Below are positions 11,383 through 22,148 of a stretch of 64,000 bases of DNA, piece after piece; position 1 is the stretch's first letter, and each line of letters begins with the position of its first letter. A program made the position numbers and the translations under genes. Source of the stretch: Batkoa obscura (lineage: Eukaryota > Entomophthoromycota > Entomophthoromycetes > Entomophthorales > Batkoaceae); assembly GCA_030770535.1 (NCBI GenBank), contig JASVEC010000039.1:62001-126000 (forward strand), given 5' to 3'. The notes under the pieces are model-generated. The model had not been told where the DNA came from. It ran no database searches and worked only from the letters and a program-made list of their open reading frames with translations.

Positions 11383-12665
11383 TATTGATATTGATATCAA
11401 AAATCACAAAGCTATTAAACGCTACTAGAAATTCAAATAGATTAGTTAATTACGCTCAAGTGCTGACTGAAATTAAACTTTATTTATGTATCATTGTCAT
11501 TTTACTTTTTATTTACATTATTGTTATCATTCATCTATTATTACTGTCTATTGATTTATTATTTATGTTTTATTTGATGGGTATCCCTTAATTAATATTA
11601 CAAATTCTTTTACCACTACGTTTAAGCCCACTTCTTTCCAAAAACAAATCCATCATAGGTATTGTTATTGGTGATTAGGATAATTATCATTTTTTAAGAA
11701 TAATGTTGCAGCAGTTGAACTAAAGTTTAATTAAATGCCATTTAAAGCTGCATTAAATATTAATATAATCTATAAAGCGGCGACTATTCTCTAAATAAAA
11801 GTTTAGGCACACTATCAATAAATAGTTTAATTTATACTGCCTAGTTGAAGACTGTGTAAATAAAAGCAATAAAAAATAATTGACTGGAATTTAATTATTT
11901 TAAGATGAATATGAAATAGGGTATACATTAAAATAATAAATTTTAGGGAGACATACATCAAGTGATATAAAGTAGTAACAAATGAACTGCAAAAAAATTA
12001 TCGATTAACAGCTATGAGGGACTCATAATAGCCTTAAGATTTATGATAATTTTTCTTAAGATAAATCCTTTTAGTTAAGTCATAGTATATATGTTTACCC
12101 TTTAATAGTATATCAAACATGAATTTAATTGTTAAGACAATTTTTATAATATTATATGTAGTATGAACACTTTTGTTAAAATAAAATAGCATCTGGCTAT
12201 GAATGGGCAAGTCTAAACCCGAGGTTTGGTTTTTCTCCAGTTTTGATTTTTTGTAAAATTTCACACTTTAACTAGTTTATTAAACATCTCATATCAAAGT
12301 TTTATTTTATTGATATATAATGTTTTAATGATTTTTATCTTAAAGAGTCTTGGCCAAAAAATTTACTTTAAATAAAAAGTTAACTTTCTTGAATATCAAA
12401 GCTAATTTAAAGCTAAAAAAAATACTACAATCATCGATATTAACTAAAATCAAGTTCAACCTTTTATTAGATAAAGGAAAACTAATATCATCCATAACAT
12501 TGGGATTTTTTAATTGTTTTTAGTTATATATTCATTTTTAGATAATACATTAATATAAAATAGAGAGAGTGAAAATGACGAAGCAATGATAAAAGTTAAA
12601 AGTCGAAAAAAAATTATTGCGTAAAATTTGCTAACACCTTGTGTTTGGAAATGAATTTGTAACAA

Positions 12666-12707
12666 TGAGGTCATTTTCATTTAAAAATAAAGAAAAATAC
12701 TATAAAA
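12666..12707 (+). promoter_or_regulatory. Core promoter of CsbD-like gene 2
   Basis: TGAGGTCA (one base from a CRE palindrome) at 12666-12673 and TATAAAA at 12701-12707 precede the ATG at 12790. The block from here to the ATG matches that of the other two copies almost base for base. Confidence 0.55.
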
Positions 12708-12789
12708 GCCAGTAATATTATATCAAATAAATTATAAAACAAAAACAAAACAAATTATTAAATATCAAATTAAATATTAAATATTAAAA

Positions 12790-13089
12790 ATGACTGGAGG
12801 CCCATCAAAAATGTCTGGTAATGCTAACTCTACCATTGGATCCATTAAAGAAAACGTAGGTTCTGCTCTTGGTAATCATTCTCTTGAATCTAAAGGTGCT
12901 GCTCAAAGAACTGAAGGTGATGCTGAATATAAAGCTGCTCAAGCTAAAGGTTATGCTGAAGGTTCTAAAGATAATGTTAAAGGAAGTGTCAAAGACACCG
13001 TTGGATCAGCTATTGGTAATCAACAAATGCAAGCTGAAGGTAAAGCTTCTAAATTACAAGGTGATACTAAAAAGGAAATGAACTCTTAA
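12790..13089 (+). CDS. CsbD-like / Hmp1-like small stress protein, copy 2
   Basis: A 99-residue, two-repeat CsbD-type protein. It differs from copy 1 by Thr for Ala at 41, Asn for Ser at 62 and Thr for Ala at 93. DNA identity to the other copies covers the CDS and about 120 bases upstream, far above that of the surrounding module, which suggests recent duplication or gene conversion. The role is as for copy 1: a hydrophilic stress or structured-DNA-binding protein, by family only. It is followed by module spacer and the convergent hydrolase 3. Confidence 0.85.
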   Translation: MTGGPSKMSGNANSTIGSIKENVGSALGNHSLESKGAAQRTEGDAEYKAAQAKGYAEGSKDNVKGSVKDTVGSAIGNQQMQAEGKASKLQGDTKKEMNS

Positions 13090-13309
13090 TCATCTAATTT
13101 AATATACTGTAAATAAAATTACGTTTTAATGTTATTTTAAGATCACAAGCTTTTAAAATTTATAATATCTTTTATGTTGTTTTAATAGTTATTAAATTAT
13201 CATGTTGAAGTTGTCATTTTTGATTTATATTTATGTCAATGTTTAAAAATTAAACATCTGTTTCAATTAATATTATCATACTATAAAATTTATTTCAATA
13301 GAAATATTT

Positions 13310-13740
13310 GTAGTGAATCACTATAAAAATAGATACTAATATCTAATTAATAGGACTCTATTTTTATAGCAGAAGAATATTTACTTGAGCAGCTAATTAA
13401 TAATCAAATAGGGAATTCGAAATAAATGTTTTTAGAATGTGAACTTTGGCACATATTTTTGCAATATTCAAAATGATTGATACTCCTAAGATACAACTTA
13501 CTTCTGTAAGAAACAAGGTAACCTTTGGATTGCACTTCCAAAAATATTAAGGCATAATTTTAATCGGATAGACCTACTTCATAAGCAAAGTTTAACCAAG
13601 TACAATCATTTTTTCAATAATGTTTAAAGAAGGATTATAGTTGTATCTCTTCTAAAATTAGCTTTAAAAATTTCCTTGAATTTTACCTACAAACGTTGAA
13701 AAAGTAAGGAGATGAAACTTTTATAGAGTTATTTATAGTA
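13310..13740. repeat. Conserved module spacer, copy 2
   Basis: Duplicated spacer between CsbD copy 2 and hydrolase 3, matching 7560-8210 in patches (AATCACTATAAAAATAG and GCACTTCCAAAAATATTA). It has no surviving long frame. Confidence 0.55.
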
Positions 13741-13924
13741 AAAACATAAATATACTAAAAATCATTTAGTTTATTAGCATTTATTAAATTTCATTCATAT
13801 TATATCAATATTCAATATTTAATAAACTAACAAATCATTATCTATTATTTTAATACATACTTTTAAGAAGAAATAATTAATTATTAATATATTAAATAAT
13901 TATTACTGTATAATAATATACTGT

Positions 13925-15381
13925 TTAAATGCCTGCCATAACAGCATTAAAAAACTTTTGATTTCTAAGATAAATACCATGATTCCCATCTAGTATTGAA
14001 ACTTTCAATTTCTTACCAAAATGAGGACTCTTTTTAAGATAACTTTCCACGTTTTTACTATCAATAAGAAAATCGAACTCTGATAAAAAAACATTAACTT
14101 GTGAATCCTCTAAGTCCTTAATCAATAACATATTTTGTAACCATAAAAAATTTCTAGTCATTGTATTAGCAATGAATAAATCTTTAGAGATAATCAGATC
14201 ACATAAAATGGACTTTAAATTGAACTGACTATTATAAATAAAATTTCGAGTTACATTTGAGTCCCAAATAGAAAAACATACTGGATCAATTAATGTTAAT
14301 TTACTTATTCTTTGTTTACAATATTTCATTAACCAAGAACATACAAAAGTACCATAAGAATGACCTATTAATGATATCTTTCTTATATTATGTCTTTCAC
14401 AGATAGCATCCATAAAGTTTAATGTATCTTCAATTGTATTGATGTATACTGTTGGTCTTAATGTAATATATTTTAATTCTAACATTATAATTTTACGATT
14501 AGGATATATTCTCTTTAATTCACATATTTTCTTAAGATAACCAAACCCTATTCCTATTCCATTGATGAAAAATAAAGTGTCTTTTGTATTATCTAAACTA
14601 TTAGGTTCATAAATATAGTAAGAGTATTTGCTTTTGGTATGATGATTATATTGGAAACCGTTGATGAACATGTACATCTTTATTATTGTTTGTAGTATGG
14701 AAACAAACTAAAACAAAAATTAATGTATTACTAATAGGAAAATATTAAATAATATTAAATTACCAAATAAATTATTAAAGGTTTAAATAAAACATTTAAT
14801 TTATCTAAAGTTAATCTCATAACTTTACGAGTTTCCTTTTGTTTATTTTGTTTATTTAATAATTTAATATTTGATAATAATTGAATTTTATCAGTTAATT
14901 GTTTAATATATTGATTTTCTTTATTAGATAAGTTTTGTATATAATTATCATAAAATAACCAAGCTAAAAATTCATTACATTGTTCAATAGTAACTAATTC
15001 TTTAGTTATTGGATTAAACCAACGTAATAAAGTATTAATATCTAAATTCTTATCTTCAATCCATATTTGAGCTAATTGATTTCGTTCTAATTCATTCATT
15101 TTATTATTATGCTTGTTGTTGTCTATTTGATTATATAATATGGTGCAATATATATAAAATAATATTTCTATAAAATAATAGAAGCTTGTAAACAGTCTTA
15201 AATTACTGGTTATACCACCAGTTAATAAGATATAAAGTAAACCCATTGAGCAGAGTGGTACATATAGTGTTAATATAAGGGTTATACTTAGTTTAATTGT
15301 ATGTAAGATCATAGGATTTGAAGGCAAAGGTTTACTAGAATATAACAAATTATTAACCACTTTTTGAAGTAATTGAAACAT
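13925..15381 (-). CDS. Membrane-anchored alpha/beta-hydrolase, paralog 3
   Basis: Exons 15381-14764 and 14707-13925 around the family's single phase-0 intron give 466 residues. Features are as in paralog 2: N-terminal membrane segments, an RWFNPITKELV block, an NGIGIG motif with Asn in place of the oxyanion His, GHSYGT elbow, Asp in SEFDFLI and His in GNHGIYL. The last 39 or so residues and the middle block SWLMKYCKQRISKLTLIDPV are identical to paralog 2, with identical DNA over long patches. The intervening segments differ, a mosaic typical of gene conversion. It lies tail-to-tail with CsbD-like gene 2. Confidence 0.8.
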
Positions 15382-16200
15382 TTTAAAATTACAAAAAAAT
15401 TGGAATAATTGGAACTATTTATATTATGGAAATTAAATTTTTATCCTTCTTGAAACTTAATTTAATTCTCTTATTAATTCATCTGTTTTGTTTTTGTATT
15501 TTTAAAAAAATACTCGCTTAACACTGTTTGCTAAATAAAGTAAAAATTCAAAGCATGAATCTAATTGAAAGGCAAAAGATAAGAAAGGAATAGATTTATA
15601 TGAAAGTCAATATCTTCTTAATTATACAAGTGAATGGACTAAAACTTTCTTCCATTAGAAGTTTCTTTCCTGCTTTTTGATTTTTCCAATTTAAAAGTGG
15701 GATAAAAATTCTTCAATTAAAAAACTTTCCATTCTAAGAAGTATCGGATTTGGAACTAAAAACTGCAACATTGGGAATGTAGAACCTAAATGACAGAAAT
15801 AATAACTACCGATAATAAAGTAAGAGAATATATAGGAAACACACCATTAGTAAAGGATAAATCTTTATCCTACAAGATATATAGTCCACTATGAAATCAT
15901 CTACGGTCTGTATTGATTTTGACTAAATGTTTAATTATTTTTAATTGTTTTTTTAAACCAATTTTTCTAACCGCCTCTTTTATAATATATTTTAATTTCT
16001 ATTAATGGCGAAAGTAGAAAAAAATATTTTAGGCATTGTTTGATTTTTTTATTACAAATCCAAAAGGAAGATTTAGCCTGTTTGAAATATAAAAGTGTTT
16101 AAAAGAAACAGATTAAGAATAATAGAGTGAGAGTATTAGTGGTAGCATGAAATGTTAATGTTCTGTTCAATAAGTGACCAATTCACTTCAAGGAATCGTT

Positions 16201-16308
16201 TCATTGTTTTTGTTTGGGCTTTACCTTGTGGTAGATATGGTCATATTCTTTACTAAGAAGTTCGTGCCATTCTTGTACAGGGGCTTTGAAAGGAGGGAAA
16301 TTGTTTTA
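16201..16308 (-). other. Coding-like fragment of unknown origin
   Basis: About 32 codons on the minus strand read as a protein-like string containing APVQEWHELL and EYDHIYHKVKPKQ, with codons less A+T-rich than the surroundings. It is closed by stops on both sides and has no start. It could be an orphan exon or a gene relic; I recognise no family. Confidence 0.25.
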
Positions 16309-16862
16309 TTAACTCGTATCGGAGAGAGTTAATGTTGCAATGTATAATTCAAATTATACAGGGAAATAAAAAAGTTCCCATGAAAGTGTAGTAGTTGAAG
16401 ATAGAAATAACTTTTAAACAAGAATTTAATGAAAAGGTTATATTTATGACAAGAAAGCAATCTGAATGCTTTTAAAATCTAACTATTATTCATTTTCATA
16501 TATTGTTTTCTATCTAATTGTGCCAGTTTTTGTTATTATTTACTGGTCATTGCGAAAATGTTAGTTGGCTTTTCACATAATAAGACTATTTAAGTTGCCC
16601 AAAAGTAACCAACAATTTTTGCAACAGCCAGCAAATAATTTTTAAGAAGCCAGAAAATAATAAGAGTAGAATAGTCTTATTTGAGATTCACAATAATTAT
16701 CATTTTAATCAATTAGTAAACAACATCTCATAATCTTATATTTTAATAACAAAGCTATTGTAAAATAAGTTTTATTTTGATTGAACAATAATTGATAGTA
16801 ATTAGTAATGTCAATGTATGGAATTGATAATATATAAATGTAGAAAAAAGCAGTATAAATAA

Positions 16863-17132
16863 CAAAAAATTAAAATCGATTATTTATTTAACATCTTCTC
16901 TTCATTATCTATCAATGGTGTTAACTCATTACTAGTTAACACCTCTGCTGCTAAAAGCAAGCAAGTAACCTCTGCTAACAATAAATCCAATTCTTTAGAA
17001 GATAAATGGTATAATCCTTGTATTAACCACAGCGTCTACATTTATAGTGAAGTTTATGGTGATTATAATGATTATAGTTATGCCTTCTATCAAATACCTT
17101 ATTTATATCAATATAATATCAATACCAAATGA
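16863..17132 (+). other. Conserved reading frame without ATG, copy B
   Basis: Aligns codon by codon with 11125-11382 (LFN, VNSLL, SAA, KQ, SNS-x-E-x-KWYN, Y-x-Y), but its Tyr-rich tail differs and ends in YQYNINTK. There is no in-frame ATG at the head; a stop lies immediately upstream. The shared frame after so much base change hints that it was coding until recently, perhaps as the second exon of a gene whose first exon I cannot find. Confidence 0.35.
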
Positions 17133-17647
17133 ATCAATCGATTATATTTAAAGACTCATTTATATTAAACTTTATTTATTTGCTATTTTATTTAAATTTT
17201 TATCGTTATTATTATTTATTTATTTATTTATTTTTATACTTGGAATTATTTGGCTTTTAAAATTAGTTATCCAGTTATTTGTATTCTTATTATTTACATT
17301 TTATTTAGAAAGCTATCCTCTAATTAGTATTAAAAGCTGCTTTATATCGCTTGTAGCCCTGCTTCCTCTTTGTATAAACAAATCTGATATAGGGAGTATT
17401 ACCAATAATTAAAAAAACAATTGTTTTTTAGGGAAAAAATCACATCAGTTAGTTAAGCTCGATTATATGGTCTATAAAACTGGATTAAATATAAACATAG
17501 TATATAAGATAGTATTTATTTTCTAAACATGGTTTAAGGAATTTATATAAATAGTCTGATTTATACTGTTTATTTTCAAATCACTTTAGTATTTTGATCA
17601 AATACGTTATTTAATATTATTAATGTCATTAATAGTATTTAAAAATC

Positions 17648-17740
17648 CTGACCCCAGAGGTATAGGAGGGCGCTAACAGTTGAACCGCTGCATTTACTGA
17701 TAATGTTATCGAACTTTTCTTGCATGGCCGGATAAGTTTA
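17648..17740. other. G+C-richer island, possibly a tRNA relic
   Basis: This ~90-base stretch is clearly richer in G+C than its flanks and ends at MITE copy D. On the minus strand GGTTCAACTGTTAGCGC followed by CCTCC resembles a tRNA D-arm running into an anticodon stem, but the rest of a tRNA cannot be folded. It may be a worn tRNA or tRNA-derived repeat. Confidence 0.25.
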
Positions 17741-17743
17741 AAT

Positions 17744-17847
17744 ATATGGGGATGTATTTTTTTGTTTAAGAATTTTACTAACAATCTTTCCGCTCAAATA
17801 GCACTTAAAAATGGGAAAAGTATGAAACCAAAAAAATATCTCCATAT
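17744..17847 (-). mobile_element. MITE copy D
   Basis: A full copy in reverse orientation: ATATGGGGATGTATTTTTTT at the left and ATATCTCCATAT at the right, with the family core on the minus strand. It lies about 2.4 kb upstream of hydrolase 3, a site empty in the neighbouring module. Confidence 0.88.
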
Positions 17848-18109
17848 AAAACATTAGTTTTAGAGGTTCATTATTGGCATTAGTCAAGGATTCTAAATTA
17901 ATAGTTTCATTGAAGGTTTGCTGAAATTTTTAAAGCTTTGAAGTAAAAGCAACAAGGAATAATTAGGTGGAATCTATTTACTTAGAGGTGAGTATGTAAA
18001 TGGGACATGGGATGAAACAATTAATTTCGGGAAGACAGTAGTTGATATATCGTATCAAAGAATGGACTACAAAGAAAGTCATCAACTAAAAATTATAAGG
18101 GACTCATAA

Positions 18110-18345
18110 TAAAGTTTCGCGAATTTAAGATAATTTTTCAAAGGATAAATTCATTTAGTTTAATTTTTGTATGCTTGTTTAACTTCTATCATTAAACTAA
18201 GTATAAATTTGATCTTTAGAGCAATATTTATAATATTCTATGTAGTATAAATACTCTTATTGAAATAAAATAACATTTGCTTATGAGTGAGTTAATCTAA
18301 ATCCTAAGTTCACTTTTTTCAGATTTTGACTTTTGCAAAATTTCA
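18110..18345 (-). other. Duplicated block matching 12034-12264
   Basis: This block is homologous to 12034-12264 in the previous module. That copy has an open minus-strand frame of 76 codons, but here the same frame is interrupted, so I see no evidence of a gene in either. Confidence 0.4.
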
Positions 18346-19066
18346 AATCAAACTTGAACTGGAAAACTATAATTTTAACTGGGCTTTTATTTAACCCCTC
18401 AAGCATTACTAGTTATTGAAAAAAACTCGGTCACAGTTCCCCCCTTGAAGCAAATTTTTAAAAAAGCGACATTTAGCCAATAAATTTCTAAAATTTTTAA
18501 ACTAAATAAAACTTATGGACATTATTGGTTAAATACTACCTTTGACCAGAATAGATATATCCGCACTAATCACTTAGCAGATTAATTGTAATTTAAAATG
18601 TGAACTATTTATAAACACCTGAAGAACTATTTGCCTAATTACTAACAATTATCAAAAGGTTGCTAATAATTGGGCAAATAGTTTGCGACTCATAACGGTT
18701 TATGTCTTCAAGTCTACATTAATCAATTTTTTTAAAATCTTTATCTTAAAGTGCCTTGTCTTGTTTTTATTTTTTAACAAAACCCAAAGCCTTCTAAATA
18801 CCAAAGCTAATTTGAAATTAAAAACACCACTAGTATGAGTATCAATTTTATGAAATCGAGTTCAACTTCAAAGTGCAATGTAAAATAATAAAATGTTTTA
18901 ATTATGAGAGGTTAAGACTATTTTTATTGATATTGTCATTATTTGATAATATATTAAATATAAAATAAAGACTAAAATGACGAAATAAAAACAAAAAATC
19001 AAATGTCAATAGATTTTTTATGTAAGATTTGCTTACACCTTGTGTTTGGAAATGAATTTGTAACAA

Positions 19067-19108
19067 TGAGGTCATTTTCATTTAAAAATAAAGAAAAATA
19101 CTATAAAA
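19067..19108 (+). promoter_or_regulatory. Core promoter of CsbD-like gene 3
   Basis: TGAGGTCA at 19067-19074 and TATAAAA at 19102-19108 precede the ATG at 19189, in the same block shared by all three copies. Confidence 0.55.
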
Positions 19109-19188
19109 GCCAGTAATATTATATCAAATAAATTATAAAACAAAAACAACAAATTATTAAATATCAAATTAAATATTAAATATTAAAA

Positions 19189-19488
19189 ATGACTGGAGGC
19201 CCATCAAAAATGTCTGGTAATGCTAACTCTACCATTGGATCCATTAAAGAAAACGTAGGTTCTGCTCTTGGTAATCGTTCTCTTGAATCTAAAGGTGCTG
19301 CTCAAAGAACTGAAGGTGATGCTGAATATAAAGCTGCTCAAGCTAAAGGTTATGCTGAAGGTTCTAAAGATAGTGTTAAAGGAAGTGTAAAAGACACCGT
19401 TGGATCAGCTATTGGTAATCAACAAATGCAAGCTGAAGGTAAAGCTTCTAAATTACAAGGTGATACTAAAAAGGAAATGAACTCTTAA
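19189..19488 (+). CDS. CsbD-like / Hmp1-like small stress protein, copy 3
   Basis: A 99-residue, two-repeat CsbD-type protein, nearly identical to copies 1 and 2; it has Arg for His at residue 30 and Thr at 41 and 93. The shared 5' block and the first tens of bases of the 3' flank match copy 2 closely. Unlike the other two copies, no hydrolase gene follows: the module spacer runs into an inverted repeat at 20130-20386 and the array ends. The role is inferred only from the CsbD/Hmp1 family. Confidence 0.85.
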   Translation: MTGGPSKMSGNANSTIGSIKENVGSALGNRSLESKGAAQRTEGDAEYKAAQAKGYAEGSKDSVKGSVKDTVGSAIGNQQMQAEGKASKLQGDTKKEMNS

Positions 19489-20129
19489 TCATCTAGTTTA
19501 ATATACTGTAAATAAAATTACGTTTTAATGTTAATTAAATATCATACAATAAATTTTATTTTAATATAAATATTTGAAATGGACCATCATAAAAAATGGG
19601 CGTTAATACTTAAGTAAATCTATTTCCAGTAGTATGAGAATATTTATTTGGCCAACTAATTAGCAATAAAGTAGAAAGTTCAAGACACGGGCCTTTATAA
19701 TGCAAGTTTTGGCGTTGCTTCTATTAAAGAATTAACGTTATATTATAATCTTTAAGATAAAGAATTTAAGTATAGTTAGGGCATGGTAATTGGGCTATTG
19801 TATTAAACTTAACTTTTGATTTCGAAGGGACTTGCACTATTTGCTTAATTCAAACCTTGTACAGTATACCTTGTAATACTCAAATTAATCAACACTCTTT
19901 AGCTATAACTTATTCTATAAAAAGTAAAAAAACTTCTGGATTGCAGTTTCAAAAATGTTAAAGCATTTAAATCAAATAGCTCTACCTCTACGAGTGAGAC
20001 TTTTCCATATGTAATTATTTTCCTCTTTCATATTCAGAGAGATTTGATACGGCACTCCCACCCCATACTGGTATTTCCTCCAAAAAAAAGGTTTTTGTCC
20101 ACAATAGTGAATAAGGTAAATAAACCAAG

Positions 20130-20386
20130 CTTATACAATTGTGTAAAATCAAATTTTGTACTCTTTAAAAAAATGCGAAATGTTGAAGTGGATATATATA
20201 TATTTATGGTATTATAATATCGTGAAAAAGAAAGGTGTGAAATTCAAAATAATAAAATTTAATAATAAATATCTTATATTTTATTATCTTTAAGTTTCGT
20301 ATTAATTATACAAAATATCTATATCCACTTCAGTATTTTGCATTTTTTTAAAGAGTACAAAATTTGATTTTACCCAATTGTATAAG
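20130..20386. repeat. Inverted repeat at the end of the module array
   Basis: Arms of about 70 bases (20130-20200 and 20316-20386) are reverse complements with about five mismatches. They start CTTATACAATTG and include AATCAAATTTTGTACTC, around a ~115-base A+T-rich centre. The left arm continues the module spacer that follows CsbD genes elsewhere, so the structure marks where the third module was cut off. It could be a rearrangement scar or the ends of a foldback element. Confidence 0.7.
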
Positions 20387-21100
20387 GTCAAAGCAACCAA
20401 AGGAAGACAATTTGAAAATTCAAATGATCTCACTTTGTATTTTTTCATTGTTAAAGTAATTGAAAACAAAAATTGCAAAGCCTGATTTAATCATACCATT
20501 TAAGAAATCTAATTGTTAACTTCTTTTATAAGTGATCTTTATTTTTAAGGGTTTCTATGGGAACGACGTATATAAAATGAATATAGAGCTAATCAGATAA
20601 AGACAATCAAATGAATTGACTTTCTAAACTTATATCCGGTTGGTCATACAGTGGTTTTACATATGTTGTTTACACAGACAATGTTGATGGATTCCAATCT
20701 TCTTTATTATATAGCTATGTTACTCTTTATTAATTTAAAGCATCTTTTGGGATAAACCAGAGTTGGAACTGAATTTCTTAAAAGGTAAAAGTACAAATAG
20801 TTGTAATAATAATAAAGGCTACCATTTGAATCAATTTTTTATTTTGAAAACTTATGATAATGTAACTTTAATCATTCAAAATGCTGCATCTAGATAATCA
20901 TACATAATATATTTATGTCCCAAAATCTTTAAAACATATTTTATTACTCTAAACTTTTTATTACAAACACAACCAAATAACAACACAGTGCTAAAGTTTA
21001 AAAGCACCACCTAACTCATATATTAACAAAAAAGTTGAATATTATATCAAAATTATTTATTAAAATTAAAACATTAGTATATTAACAAGGTATCTTAAAT

Positions 21101-21340
21101 TTAAGGGATAACACTTTGAAGAAGGCCACCGACGGCTTTAACACCACCACTAAGAAGGCCTTTATCTCCAACAATGGAAGTAGCTACATTGGTGAGAGCA
21201 CCAAAGATATCTTTACCAATACCACGTGCTATCAAGTCTTTAGCCTCCTGTCTAAAAGAACGTGTTACTTTGGTAGGTAAAGAAAATGCAGAAGTAGTAG
21301 TGAGTATGGTAAGAGTTAGTAATAGTGAAGAGAATTTCAT
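21101..21340 (-). CDS. Small secreted peptide precursor, copy 1
   Basis: Starting at the internal Met (21340), the frame gives 79 residues that align without a gap to the gene at 57605-57844; an upstream Met would add ten residues with no counterpart. A hydrophobic signal peptide spans about 1-18 (cleavage likely after TTTSA). Next comes a polar segment with Arg residues (TRSFRQEAKDLIAR), then a Gly-rich amphipathic tail starting GIGKDIFGAL and ending GGLLQSVIP. The Arg-Gly junction at 39-40 could be a processing site releasing a ~40-residue peptide. A TATA-like element (TATATAAAAAG, about 21388-21399) lies some 50 bases upstream. I know no family for it; an antimicrobial or signalling peptide is possible. 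Confidence 0.7.
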   Translation of the reverse strand: MKFSSLLLTLTILTTTSAFSLPTKVTRSFRQEAKDLIARGIGKDIFGALTNVATSIVGDKGLLSGGVKAVGGLLQSVIP

Positions 21341-21387
21341 AGTTGATAGCTGAAATTGATTAATGTTCAAAGGTTGAAAAATAATGG

Positions 21388-21399
21388 CTTTTTATATAT
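21388..21399 (-). promoter_or_regulatory. TATA box of secreted peptide gene 1
   Basis: The minus strand reads ATATATAAAAAG about 50 bases upstream of the chosen ATG, a normal TATA position. It supports transcription of the small gene and the start at 21340. Confidence 0.45.
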
Positions 21400-22041
21400 C
21401 TTTTTTATTGAGGATTGGGGGTTATTCGTAGAGGGATATATGTGGAAAGTGACATGTTCTGATTGATATTAAGTTATTATATTTTTTACAATATTAATTA
21501 ATTGTTTTCAATTGTCTATTACTTGTTTTTGTTATTGCTTAAATGGTAACTAATATTTTCTATATTTTTTGTTGCAATTCCTAAATTTGGTAAAACCCAT
21601 ATTGAATTCGGGACATTTTGTATTATTAATCTTTATTAAAAGAACATTGATAGATTAAAATAATCAATTTGCTATCAACTAAATTAAAATAACTATAAAA
21701 ATAGTATTACATAAAAAAATAATGCTGTATATTAATTATATTATTAGTGTATAGTCGAAAATACTGTACATTTATTTTTAAGCTATTTCTATCTATTTTT
21801 AAATAAAAGAATTTTAATTTAGGACTTATCTGTTATAAATAGCTATAGTTTTTGTGATAATTTTTTAACAAAAAATAAAATATATATATTTAATGATTTT
21901 AATAGCACCCTTGTTAATTATGTACCGTCTTTATAAATATCATACTGCCATTTTTGATTACATAAAATACTTTTGTCAATATCATATCACCTTTATTAAT
22001 AATTTCTTAATTACAGCTTTAAATGAAAATTTAAATACGTT

Positions 22042-22148
22042 ATATGGGAGTGTTTTTTTTGGCTTCATTATTTTTTTCATCTTTTAAGCGCTACTTGAGT
22101 GGAAAAGCTATCAGTAAAATTCTTAAACAAAAAAATACATCCCCATAT
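22042..22148 (+). mobile_element. MITE copy E
   Basis: A full copy: ATATGGGAGTGTTTTTTTTG at the left and ATACATCCCCATAT at the right, with the core AAGCGCTACTTGAGTGG. Confidence 0.9.

Noticed and set aside
12034-12264. Minus-strand frame of 76 codons
   Set aside because: The duplicated block at 18110-18345 breaks the frame, the start is not ATG, and no motif is visible.
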